A DNA stretch of 64,000 nucleotides from Nissolia schottii (Eukaryota > Streptophyta > Magnoliopsida > Fabales > Fabaceae): NCBI GenBank assembly GCA_003254905.1, contig QANU01103327.1, forward strand, positions 1 through 64,000, read 5' to 3'. Each line of letters begins with the position of its first letter. The stretch's first letter is position 1. The notes beneath the pieces were generated by a model. It was not told the DNA's origin and did not search any database. It saw only the letters and a list, made by a program, of their open reading frames with translations. A program made the position numbers and the translations under genes. Positions 11,101 to 21,900 of this stretch are shown here, piece after piece.

Positions 11101-12288
11101 CAATGTGAATGTCAGAATAAGCCACCAACAAGCTATTGGATGAGTGATAAGCAGCTTGATCCCTAGAAGAATGAAGACACCAGTTTGATTCTCGGGAAGC
11201 CCACTTGTTGGGAGAAGAAGTAACTTTTCATGCTCCATCTCTCAGAATTGCCAGAGCAATGTCTCTCACAATTTCGTTAATTAAAAATAAATGTCATTAA
11301 GCCAGCTAGAAACTTTGTAACATATGTTCCATGAGTTTTAATGACATCAATTGCATCAAAGATCAAGATATTAGTGACAACTGAAACACCAAACAAAGCT
11401 AAGAACACATGCCATAGCATCAACATCATCACGGAATAAAGAACAAATTGATTTAGTCATCCATAATCCCCCAACATATAATGCAATCTGCAAAGCAGTT
11501 TCAGTGACAAGGATCACTAACCGGTCTCCCGGGGTGGAATTGTATCTCAGGTCCTCCTGTCACTTCCACAGCCACAACGCCAGCCAACTTCATAAGCACA
11601 TAGATAAAGACAAAATTAGACAAACGTTCCAAAATTATTCCAGTTCATAGTAATTCAATGAAAAACATCATATGTATGTAATACATAGACACTCAAATTA
11701 ACATATGGTGATTGCAATTTAAATAAGTGCAACGATAATCGAACTAAAATGTTAGTGAAGAAAAAAATGTCAATTCGACACTTGCATAACGAAATTCCCT
11801 CGCATATTTGAACTGCCGATCACCACATGTTGATTTGGGTGTCTAAATCTTTATAAGTACAAATAATTGAACTGTAATTCAATAGCTCGGATCACAGAAG
11901 TACCTGATACAAGTCAGCATACGAAATAATGGGAAACTGCTCCTTGATCGGTTCAAGAAGCCTCACGGCAATGTCAAGACCATTGTTGGCTCCGTGAGCA
12001 AGCTCTGCTGGGTGCCTTATGGTACCAAAGGGTCCACCTGTCTTGGTCTTCACATCAAAGGTACCAGCAGAGTGCCATCTTCATCACACAAAAACACACC
12101 ACAAATCATCAGCAAGTTTCAGCTAACAATCATAAATAAATAAATAAAATTCATTCTGAAAAAGCATACGCCAATCTGAGCATAATGGGAGCACATTGTT
12201 TCTCTTGAATGAGTCCCCTAAGCTTCTTCTTGCACTTGTCAATAGCTTTCTGATACTCCTCACTAACGGCAGGGTAACTCTTCCCCAT
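8149..12288 (-). CDS. APX1: cytosolic L-ascorbate peroxidase
   Basis: Reduces hydrogen peroxide with ascorbate in the cytosol as part of the ascorbate-glutathione cycle. Nine coding exons join without a break: 12288-12170, 12078-11904, 11587-11522, 9788-9740, 9659-9577, 9453-9374, 8656-8554, 8312-8254 and 8164-8149. They give 249 residues; the family usually has 250. The distal haem site RLAWHSAGT supplies Arg38, Trp41 and His42; the proximal ligand is His162 in LSGGHTLG, with Trp178 in EGPWT; Cys32 and Arg171 of the ascorbate site are kept. There is no transit peptide or membrane tail, which indicates the cytosolic class. The C-terminus reads ELGFADK. Two small oddities are HPGRPDK where HPGREDK is common, and one residue less before MGLSDKD. 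Intron 4 (9789-11521) is long; introns hold MITEs. A 5' UTR intron lies between about 12311 and 12470. Confidence 0.97.
8757..9042. mobile_element. Stowaway-like MITE, interrupted by a second MITE
   Basis: The left end CTCCCTCTTCTCAAATAAGC and the right end, read in reverse as CTTCCTCCGTTCCATAATG, are the degenerate CTCCCTCCGT termini of Stowaway elements. The element at 8816-8941 splits it. It sits in intron 7 of the ascorbate peroxidase gene. Confidence 0.6.
8816..8941. mobile_element. Stowaway MITE with TA target duplication, nested
   Basis: It starts CTCCCTCCGTTTCACAATAT and its reverse complement starts CTCCCGTTGTTTCACAATAT, so the terminal repeats are about 20 bases with two mismatches. 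TA flanks both sides (8814-8815 and 8942-8943), the Tc1/mariner signature. It lies inside another Stowaway-like element within an intron of the peroxidase gene. It has no coding capacity. Confidence 0.85.
9049..9236. mobile_element. probable third Stowaway-like MITE
   Basis: Ends resembling CTCTCTCTTTCAGTCTCACT and, in reverse, TGCTCCCTTGTTTATC bound an AT-rich stretch directly after the nested pair. The terminal match is poor, so this is an old copy or a chance likeness. Confidence 0.35.
10000..10240. repeat. possible retroelement fragment in peroxidase intron 4
   Basis: The stretch has phrases (CTATGACAAGTGGTCAAGAG, GGGAGTTAGAAGTAAAATC) like those near the leader or LTR of legume retroelements. 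No ends or coding remnants are visible. It is short, old and not assignable to a family with confidence. Confidence 0.3.
10739..10770. repeat. perfect 14-bp hairpin
   Basis: GAACTTCTAACAAA and TTTGTTAGAAGTTC are exact reverse complements separated by CTTT. It lies in intron 4 of the ascorbate peroxidase gene. Confidence 0.8.
11686..11845. mobile_element. 160-bp MITE in peroxidase intron 3
   Basis: The left end TAGACACTCAAATTAACATA and the reverse complement of the right end, TAGACACCCAAATCAACATG, continue to pair for about 30 bases (GTGGTGAT follows). The outer TA may be the target duplication. A second copy of the same family lies at 35700-36032. It lies between exons 11587-11522 and 12078-11904. 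Confidence 0.8.
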
Positions 12289-12554
12289 CGTAAAAATCTT
12301 CGTATAATCCTGTTCGATTTAAATTGAATCAAAAGAAAGACAACACATAAAATAAGGAATAAGGATTGAAGCAACCCAGCTAATCAGTGGTGGGAAACAG
12401 ATGAATTAAACCTTAAAATGAATAGAGAACTATCATTAACGAAAGAAAACATGATAATGTAGAAGAAAGACCTCTGGATTGACCAAAACACAGTGCTCAG
12501 CGATACTTCGCAAAGTGATGAGTGATTAATTAGTATTGGACTTGAGGTGGACTA

Positions 12555-12561
12555 ATTTATA
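12555..12561 (-). promoter_or_regulatory. TATA box of the ascorbate peroxidase gene
   Basis: The minus strand reads CCTTATAAATTAG. It lies about 85 bases upstream of the predicted 5' UTR donor (CAGAG-GTCTTTC near 12470), a suitable distance for a short untranslated first exon that joins to 12310 before the ATG at 12288. Confidence 0.55.
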
Positions 12562-12619
12562 AGGACGCTTACTGGAGAAGAAGATTGTAGTGTTCGTTTT
12601 GGGTCATATTAGATTTGCG

Positions 12620-13280
12620 TATTTTATTTTACGGTTGGAGAAGGTGCCGCGACATGATTCGGACAAATAGATCGGGTGCTTTTGGACCCAAAGCATGCAC
12701 ACGACAAAGATGAGAAAATAAGGTGCCACTTGTAATATAGTCAATGGCATGAAACTTGCCGCGGAATGTAGAGCGACGTCATATACATTAGCGATTTCTA
12801 GGAAGCAAACGCCGCCTTTCAAATCAAATGAGATGACAAATAATTTGATTAGAAATAATTTAAATTAGATTTATTTAAATTGTAAATCGATTATTGTATT
12901 CAGAATCAATTATATAAGATGTAAATTGAATTCATTAAAAATTAATTATCATGTTTAAAGTTCATTAAAATAAAAATTTATTTTATTTTATTTAATTAAT
13001 TTATATTTTTATCCTTTTAAAAATAGGAATTGAAATTTTTTTTAAATAATTTTTTTGAAAAAATGTATTTAAAAAAATTAGTTTTTGAATTTATTTATTT
13101 TTTGGGAAAAATATTTAAAATATATTTTTTCCATTTATTTTGGAATTTTAAAAAAATATTTTTTTTAAAAAAACATTTTGGTAAAAAAATTGTTGGTATT
13201 TTTTTTTTAACATTTTTTTAAAAAAATATTTTTTTGAAAAAGAATCTTTCCAAAAAAATTAGGAGTAAAATAATCTTGGC
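12620..13280. other. intergenic, low-complexity T-rich tract
   Basis: Bases 13030-13250 are mostly T and A runs; the apparent phenylalanine-rich open frame there is composition only. No gene is seen. Confidence 0.7.
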
Positions 13281-13289
13281 ATAAATATA

Positions 13290-13800
13290 TTTTTAGTCAT
13301 TGTAAAATTAAAAAATTTGTGTTTGGTCCTTATAAAATTTTTATTAGGAATTAATCTTTGAAAAAAAAATTTGGTTGCGTTTTAGTTTAGGAGACAATTT
13401 CTCTTGACGTGTCCATTAAATGTGTCACATGGCGTACCATCAACCCAAAACTGACCCACTCATTACTTATAAAACTCCACCCAACACTATTTGTTTAAAA
13501 AAAATGAAAAAAAAGGGTAATTAAATTTTTAAACCTTGTAATATGGAAAAGTTTGATTTAAGTCCCTTAGTAGAGATTTTAGTCCCTGTAAATTTTGATA
13601 GTTTGATTTTGATTCCTGTAAACGTTTGGGAACCGACGGTGACGACGTGTCAGTTAACTCCGCGGACGTAGTGTGTCACGTGGTTCAATTAATTTGACCC
13701 ATCAACCCGGAACATATACGACCCAACCCGATTTTTTTATTAAAAAAAATTAAAATTCCTAAATCTCCAAATTTGAAATCCCACTCTCAAACACAAACCA
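13290..13800. repeat. dispersed repeat with 'AGTCCCT' phrases
   Basis: Repeated phrases such as TTAGTCCCTGTAAATTTTGA and a following GACGTGTCAGTTAACTCCGC block, then GACCCAACCCG, recur in the same order at 51945-52190. Both are probably copies of one dispersed repeat family. Ends and class are not clear. Confidence 0.5.
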
Positions 13801-13834
13801 CCACCGTTTCCCCCTGAGGTATGTAGTCATGACA

Positions 13835-14530
13835 ATTGCATGTTGGGTTAAAGATGGAAACCACTCTACGCGCCATTAGGGACCTCTATGCGGCTTCCAA
13901 AGTATGGACCTACTTGATGATCCCAACCTTCTTTGCCCTCAATCTAAACGACAGGCTCACCCTAAACTTCAACACCCATCTCAGCATCAACCCCCCACAC
14001 CCACCCCGGAAGGGTGGACTAAGTTAAATAACGATGGTGCAGCGTGTGGCAGCCTAGGTAAAGCTGGTTGCGAGCCATTTTGAGGGACACCTCTGGTAAC
14101 TAGTCCGGTGGTTTCTCCTACAATATCGGGATTTGTAATGATTACTCAGCCTGAGCTCTGGGGATCCTGATTGAGCTTGAATTCGCTTGGAAGAAAGGTG
14201 TCAAGAAGCTTATCATCAAAAGCAACTCTACTGCCACCAACTCCTCCCTCTCCTCTGTTGCCAACAGCAGAGAGTCGAGAAACCACCTCATTGATGAGAT
14301 TCTGAGTTGGCTCTAGAAAAATTGGACCGTGTTCTTTAACCATTCGTATAGGGAAGGAAATAGGCACGCCAATTGGATTGCACGAAACAGCACTAAAGCT
14401 GCTGGGCTTCACATCTGGGATAATCCCCCAACTGTTGCCGTCCGTATTCTGAATAGTGATGTAAATGGCGTCCGCTAGCCCCGCTCTGCTTATGTTTAGT
14501 TTCTTTTCTTTGGGCTTTGGCCCCATTTAA
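13835..14530 (+). mobile_element. LINE fragment: linker plus RNase H domain
   Basis: Plus-strand frames show a linker typical of plant LINE proteins (METTLRAIRDLYAASKVWTY) followed by an RNase H-like domain: WTKLNNDGAACG at about 14015, an acidic-alanine helix near 14150, and SYREGNRHANWIA at about 14350. Several frame changes and stops break it. The 3' untranslated part follows to about 14530. Confidence 0.7.
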
Positions 14531-14539
14531 TTACCAAAA

Positions 14540-15430
14540 GATAAAAGATGGTCCAGAACATGCTTAGTATAACTTGCCCCGTTTTGTGACAAGGGATAGT
14601 ATCTAAACATGTCCATTCCATCTCCAAATTACTCCGAAAATGCGGTGCAAAATCTTTTTTTAGAATCATAAAGCATATAAATCTAACATAGATAGGCATT
14701 ATGGAAGTAAAGGATCAAGATCCACTCATGAGAGAGTCATGATTACATCTTGACCATTCATTAACAAAACTATCTCATATCTCATATCATGAAAGATATA
14801 GATGTTCATTTTGAATATAAACATACAACTATACACCGATTCACATCCTTAACCCAATTTTCTTAACTTTTTAAGCCCACAAATTGCCTAGTTACCGGTC
14901 AGCCCATCAGCCTATTTTGAAAGCTCACACACACACACCCCTCCCTCACTCACTCAAGGGTCTCCAACATTAGTCAAGCTACATTTCATACAAAAGCTAA
15001 CCAATTTTGACTAGTTGGTCAGGTGAAGTGTATTTTTTACTTTAAAAAATCAATCAAACCCGATCACAGTTAAAACAAGCCAACCCAAAACAACTAATCC
15101 GAATGAACACACCTACAGCTTCGTATAGGAAATTACTGTAAATCATGAAATACTGCATTACATCAAGCCCATGGTGCCTAGATCACAAGCTTGCCATCAC
15201 ACAGTAGTTTTGGCTTGGATACATAATTAGTTTTCTTTGGGGGTCATATTTTGGGCTTAGGCCTGTCATTGATGTCATATAAGAACACAAATAACCAAGT
15301 CTCCACTAAATCAGTCGGCCATATAGCATGATCAACAAAAACAAGATTTTATAGTTCTAGTAAGAAACAAACATAGCAAAGCAATAAAAACATGCCAATG
15401 CACTAAAACAAGATAGGGTTTGCACCGAAA
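14540..15430. other. intergenic spacer, no gene seen
   Basis: The only marked feature is a short CA/CTCACT run near 14925-14955. Part of the last 120 bases is likely the 3' UTR of the ribosomal protein gene. Confidence 0.6.
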
Positions 15431-15559
15431 CAAGTAAAAACAAAATTTCCATACTGTCTGCATCACATTATGATAAAATTAACCCACAAAACCAAAAATA
15501 ATCATAACAGAGACCTAAACAAATATCTAGACAAAAATCTAAACAATGCTTGGTAAACT

Positions 15560-17408
15560 TCACTGTGAAACACCCAACCACTTAGAAAAGTTATCAAATT
15601 CTGTGTAATCAGAGTCTGACACCATAGTTTGATACCATGCTTTTCCTGCTGCCCTGATAGCAGAAGCTTCCTCCTGGCAAATAAAAGTAAAAATAATGTG
15701 TCAATTAAAACAATCAACAACATTGAGGCAATCAACTAATATCCAAACGAGCTAAAATTTCCAAAAAGATCAACACAAAATGGAGAGAATCCTAAAAGGG
15801 GGACATATTTCCTAAACCAACATTCACCAACTCCTCAGCATAAACATAGTTGAACATCTATAATTATAGATAACCCATGCTCATTTGCTACTGTAATCTG
15901 TAACTTAAAAGAGTTCATCAAAGTAGTCACCCAAATGCAATAACATGTTGCTCAATTTAACAGACCACCTACAGTTACGAAAACACAAACACTACATACA
16001 AAACTGAGACATACATGCCAATCAATATGAAATACCAAAATTGAGAGAACCTAACTATCATTAACAGAAGCAATAATGTGGGTAAGAAAGTGCGCAATAT
16101 CTCTCAAAAGATTATTAACATGCACAAACCAAACATTTTTAGATATAATACCAACATTATATACACAAACACAAAAAGAAATATCCCTCAACACAGTAAA
16201 CATGTCAAATTAAGTCTAAAGCACCACAACATCACACAATATACAATCCAGTAATCTATCAAATACAATACGCTACACAGAGAAACATGTTCACTAACCT
16301 TGGGGACAGTCATCTTCCTCTTCTTATCAAGCTTCTCCTTCTTAGCCTTAACGCGCTGCGCCTCAGCAAGCAATGCCATCCTCTTAGCAGCCTTGGCATA
16401 AGGGTTCAGCTTCAGCATCACATTGAGGTTCTTCAATGGATTCTTCTTGAGTGTGGCCCTTCTCACCTCCTTCTTAACGGGCCTCACAACAGACTGAACC
16501 TCATCAGAGTTAATAATCCTAGCCAAATCGGCGTTAACCATCTTAGCCCTAGGAAGCACATACCCCTTCTTCTTCTCCGAAGTCTTCTCGAAGGAACCAT
16601 AGATCGAATCAAGTTTCTCGAAAGCCGATTTGGTCCAAATCACAAACCTCCCGAGGTGTCCTCCGGGTGCGAGCTTCAGCAAATTGAGCCTCTCCACATT
16701 GGCGACCTCAACGCCAGGAATGTTTCGGAAGGCCTTAACGGCCTTGGCTCCTTCGGTGCCGTACACGATCAGCGGTCCCTTTCGGGAAATGTAGCGGCGG
16801 TTACGCATTTTCCCCTTTCCAGGGCGAATTGAGTGGCTGTCCTTGGCCTTCTCGGCGTCTGCGTAGGCGCCGACCAGGCGGAGAACCTTGATCGCCTCCT
16901 TCGTCTTCTCGACGGCCTCGGCGGCGTCGCTGATGACGAGTGGGAGCTCGTTGACTTCCTCAATGCGGTGGCCGCGTGCCATGACGAGTGACGGGATGGC
17001 GGTGGCGGCGATGGCGGAGACCACGGCGTAGCGCTTCTGGTTGACGTTGATCTTGCGGTGCCAGCGGCGCCAGATCTTGGTAGGGGCGAACATGCGTCCG
17101 CCGCGGCACATGTTGCCGAAGGCTCCCTGGCCTGCACGGTGGGTTCCGCCTCCGGGAACGCGAGGGATACGAGAGACGGCGCGGCCAGTTCCCCAGGACT
17201 CTGCGGAGGTCTGGTGGCCGGCGCGGCGGCTGACGGCGTAGGGCTGGCGGGAGTTCTTGGAAATGTTGTCATGGACGTAAGTGACGATGTCGGGGCGGAT
17301 GGCGGCCTTCATGACGTCGGGGAGAACGACGGTTGGTGGGGAATCGGTGGCCATGTCACCATCTAGGGGCTGCACGGATACGAGGGGGCGTGCTGCTGCT
17401 GCGGCCAT
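15560..17408 (-). CDS. RPL4: 60S ribosomal protein L4 (uL4)
   Basis: A structural protein of the large cytosolic ribosomal subunit; its long loop lines the exit tunnel. Two exons, 17408-16299 and 15673-15560, give 407 residues, the usual plant length. The start is [12 protein letters not shown], followed by the conserved [20 protein letters not shown] and [20 protein letters not shown] loop, the [12 protein letters not shown] block and a lysine-rich C-terminal tail ending WLGVSQ. The single intron (15674-16298) has GT and AG ends; the junction joins TVPK to EEAS. The coding sequence is distinctly GC-richer than its surroundings, as expected for a highly expressed gene. The upstream region (17440-17670) has three telo-boxes and site II motifs typical of plant ribosomal protein promoters. 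The gene appears intact. Confidence 0.98.
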
Positions 17409-17444
17409 TGATGGAGTTGAGAAAGTGAGGGTGAGTTGGTGGAG

Positions 17445-17670
17445 CTAGGGTTTTTTGTTCTAGGGTTGGGGGAATGAGGGGTGGGTTAAGATGAAAATAT
17501 ATAGTGAGTGTGTAAAATGGGTATTCCAGGGTCAGTGAGTTTTGCTTGTTAGGGTTTCGGGAGTGGTTCGGGCCAAAAAGTTATCGGATCGGAGGCTTTG
17601 GAATGTAGTGTGTATATTTTGGGCTTGAAAACGACGAAAGATTTGTGATAGATTCATGGGCTGGGCGTTT
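17445..17670 (-). promoter_or_regulatory. RPL4 promoter: telo-boxes, site II motifs and TATA box
   Basis: AAACCCTA-type telo-boxes lie at 17445-17453, 17460-17468 and 17549-17557. TGGGCY site II words lie at 17620-17625, 17657-17662 and 17662-17667. A TATATATTTT box lies near 17494-17503. Telo-box plus site II is the known signature of plant translation-machinery genes in dividing cells (TCP factors bind site II). Confidence 0.7.
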
Positions 17671-17699
17671 GGTTGGTTTCGTCATTTCTACGACTGAGA

Positions 17700-18940
17700 A
17701 TATAAAATCCTACTTTTTGAAAAGAAAAAGAAAAAGAATTCTATATATATAAAACTAACTAGAAGAGTGATAGAAAAAAGTAAGAGAAGAGATAGAGGGA
17801 AAGAATAGGCAAATAGATGTTATTCTTAATCTCAAAGGTGTCACTTACATTTAGTGAAGCAAAAAAAAAGTACAATCCTCGTAATGAAAGTTGTCTTTTT
17901 AAGAACTTTATCAATAAAAAATTCAATGGGATAAAAACATTAATTTAAGGAAAAAGAAAAAACAAGAAGTGGATTTTTCATTTTTTTTCAAAGAAGAGGC
18001 CATGGCAGAGAGTATTTTCAGCTTAGTGGAGGATCCTCCTCTTGGGTTCCACTCTCTCCTCAGTGCTCTGATTATAGGGAAACTATTTTCCAACCTTGTC
18101 TTTTCTTTTATAGCAGTAGCCAAAAAAAAAAAAATCAATTTGATTAATGGTTGGAATGGCTTGTTGACATGGTGGTACCTGCACTGTATTCAAATTTTCA
18201 AATTAATTCTGTAATCCAAAGGAAATAAATTAAGGTCAATTCTATTTAGATTTGATTTAGTACAAAATTCATTTAGAAATCGATGAACAACGATACAATG
18301 AAAGTAACCTAATCAAGATCTGTGTAAAGATTAGACTTTGATTAGTTTACGTCCATCATTTCCGGAGCCTCCGTAGTGGAGTCGCCAAATGTTTTAGTGT
18401 CAGGTTCAATAAACACCAATGAAGCGATGAAAGTAAGCTAATCAAGATCAAATAAAAAATAAGATTAGAGCAACACGAACGAAACACAAATGCGAATGTC
18501 AAAGTCTGTCTTTACACAGATTTGGCAACGAAGAGCCACATTGATAGACAACCCTTTTTTTTCTACAGTTTTTCTTTGATACATATGTAACCATTACAAA
18601 CACCTTATAAGAGCTGTGTCCTACTCGAAGACAGTATCTCTAAAAGAGCTACGAGAGTCACCGCAATACAATTAATTGTTATAGACATTAGAATCAGCTG
18701 AAAAACTATTCTACTCTTCAGCATTTCTCTAACATACACTACCCCGGCTGTGTTACAAAGGACTAGGGATACACATTTACAGGCTTTTGAGCGAGAACAG
18801 CAAATCCTCGGTCTTTCATCCAAATTTGACCTACCTAACTGTTTAAGATGTTACAATAAAAACATATGCGGAAACAAAAGTTAACTGAGAGAATAAAAAA
18901 TGTTCCGTATGAAACAGAAAAATACATACCAAATCAACAA
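17700..18940. other. intergenic spacer with a foldback pair
   Basis: No gene is seen. ATCTGTGTAAAGATTAGACT near 18318 pairs with AAAGTCTGTCTTTACACAGA near 18501, an inverted repeat with a loop of about 160 bases, and GAAAGTAASCTAATCAAGATC occurs twice (about 18299 and 18429). This suggests a degenerate repeat. Confidence 0.45.
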
Positions 18941-18951
18941 ATTGCTAGTGA

Positions 18952-21900
18952 TTAAGCAGTTTGACACGATAGATCATTTGTTTGCTTCTTGACATCAATT
19001 CCTGCTGTTACTCCTACTGCCACGGTATCGACATCATAGGTTGACAATACCTTCTTCTAAGCAACAAAATAAAGATAGACTAATCAAATGTCAGATGCAG
19101 AGACAAATCGCAAAGTTTCATTTAAGTTATTTCATAAAGACTACTTCATGGGAATGGTTAAGCAGCTATAGCTCTATTCTGCCTTGGATTTTTTGTTTTT
19201 TCCTCCAAGAATGAAGCAGATGAGATAGGCCTCCAGCAGTCATCACAAGTAAGACAAGGCCCAAGGAAAAATAATGATAATAATAGTAATAATAAGAATG
19301 ATGAAGCTCTTCGGCTTTTCTTTCTGTAGAAAGGTATCTAGGTCCAATTTGGAAGGGCTAATTGTTATGACTAGATAATTTGGCCTAAGAGACAGATAAA
19401 AAATTATGTATTGAGGGAGACCATTATAAAAATTTAGATATTTAAATAAAAATTTATTAACCTTCTTTGGAAAAATGTGCCTCTTTAGACAATCTCTAGC
19501 TAATTCCTATGTGCCTCCTTCGATAAAAGCTCATTTTAGTTGTTTACTGCGTTAGTATACCACCTAGTGAGGAAAGTTTAGGATTTATAGTTATTGTTGT
19601 ACTGTGTTAGTAGACCAAACAACTTTAAAAGCATACACATTCATCTAATAACTATGGTAGTTTTTCAAGTAATTGGGGGCTAATAGCAAATTAATGCATC
19701 GGACTTAATTTCTAACATGTAAATCCTATTACATGTAATCGAAAAGTGAAAACTTGGGCATGTGCTGGCGAGGAGAGAGGGGAAGCTGTCTCTGTTTGGG
19801 CTTCTCTACTGTAATAACTAATAAGCAAGTCACCATTTTGACTTACCAAAGCATGTCATGCAGTGATAACGACAAAAAATTTATGCATAGCCAGAGTTAT
19901 AAGGATTCAGAATCATATACAAGGGAATGAGGGATTAAATCAGTGCTCATGTTTTATTTGCTCAGAAAAATAAAACATGTTGGAGATGTGGTGGCATATC
20001 CTACAGATAGCAATGTCTGGGGGATATCTATGGATTTAGCATATCAACTTGATGAGTCACTGCTACTAAATATAATCAAAGTACAAAATAGTGCAGATAA
20101 TTCATTTTAGACAAAATGAGACATGGAAATAATACAATTTCATTTCTTTCAAAATAAAATAGCCTTGTCTTTGCAAACATGTTGCAAAAGTATATGAACA
20201 TATTTGGGATTCATTTTGAAACTTACAATAGGCTCAAATTCAGGGCTAGACAAGTTGACAGTAAGGTTTCTCATTAATAACAAAACCTGCAAAAGAACAA
20301 TAATATACTCAAGTCAATTCTATCAAACAGAGAATTGAGAAATAAAGATTAGTATTTGTACTGAAATGAAAATTGTGCCATAGCCTCTTATTTTTTTTGG
20401 CCTCATTTTGCTTTTCAAGTGCATGCAGAAAAGAATAGGGCAGAGAAATAGGAACTACTCCTCTAAAGATTACTGAAGAATGAAGACATTTCTGCAAATG
20501 GTAAGTTGTTTTGGGCCTTTTGACCTTAAAAATGGTAAGTATATCATACTTTCATTCAGATAGATGTAATATTCCATGCATTTAACAAAAAAATGTAGAA
20601 CAGAACTTAAAACAGTGATATCAAGCTTAAGTGTTATGTATGATGATCGTTATGTTTACAACGACGTTTAAAAGCTCATCAAGAGTCAAACTGTTCTGCT
20701 ATTTCATCGGTAAGATGCATAACAGTCATCCCTTAGTGTAAATATATAACTTTAACAAACTTTACACCAAGCTTCCACCAGAGTATCACCAATAGCCAGG
20801 CACAAGTGTTTCCCATGACATTTTGATTAGTTTATGAGACCTCACCTTATCTTGCTTCAACGCACATAGTATAAAATAACCATATTCATAGCCCTTAATG
20901 AGGCAAACTTTTTAAAAGCTTAAAAGGAATGGAGCAACCAGCCTTATATTTCGCTACTGATCAAAGTGAGAAAAAGTATAATGCTCCTTTACTTTACAAC
21001 TAAAAGGGACCACAAACAGAAACTACTTAATTATATATGCCATGAATGTAATTTTGAGGTTTATATCAACCCACAACTTTCAAAACTTAGAACCTACCTT
21101 TTCAAGCAAACTTCCAAGGAAATGTAAATTTCAATTTTATGGAATACTTTATCATCTCTCATAACTAATGTTAGAGAATATTCAGTACTGGCAAACTCAG
21201 GCAACAATCTTAGTCCAAATCTAGTTTCATAATACCAATAGTTTTTCAAGCGAATCTATTTGTATCTAATGATGCGTCTAAGTTTCACCTCTACAATTAC
21301 TTCGATCGGAGGGGAGGGGGCAGCAAGCATTTAATTAAATGATGATAAGTTCCATTCAACTCACAGTTTCAAAATTTATAGGATCCATTTCCTTCAGCTT
21401 CTGGACATGGTCATTTGTATCTGGATCAAAAACACTTCCAATGAAGCTGTAAACTTCAGCGAAGTCTGGCAAACCTAAAGTATGGTAAAAATGACAGATC
21501 ACCATCCATTATTAAATTAAACTTGCAAAGGAACACAACAAAATTCAATATACATAAGAAATTACCCTGAATCACTGGAGCTTGTTTCCCTTGCTTTGGC
21601 ATCTCAGAACCCGGTAGCATTCTAGTAGAGTTGCCAACACCATTAAGGCTGCTGTTGCTAATCTGTGTTATCCCCTTTGATCCAATATCAGCTGAATTAG
21701 AGACACCATAAACATAAATAAGTGGTGGAAGTTCCATTCAGTATAGCCGATGTAGACTATTGATGTAAAACAAACAATAACAAAAAGAAATATGCATGCC
21801 TTGCCTTCATTTCCTTGTAGATTATTGAGTTCATCCTGACAGGTCATTGATTTATTTGATCTGGTGTTCAACAGTAGAGAAGCTTCATCCCATGTGGCAT

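Noticed and set aside
13030-13221. 63-codon open frame rich in Phe and Lys
   Set aside because: It comes from runs of T and A; there is no family likeness or promoter.
16769-17272. 167-codon Ser/Pro/Arg-rich frame on the minus strand
   Set aside because: It is an alternative frame of the GC-rich RPL4 first exon, as are the plus-strand frames at 16287-16832 and 17041-17366.
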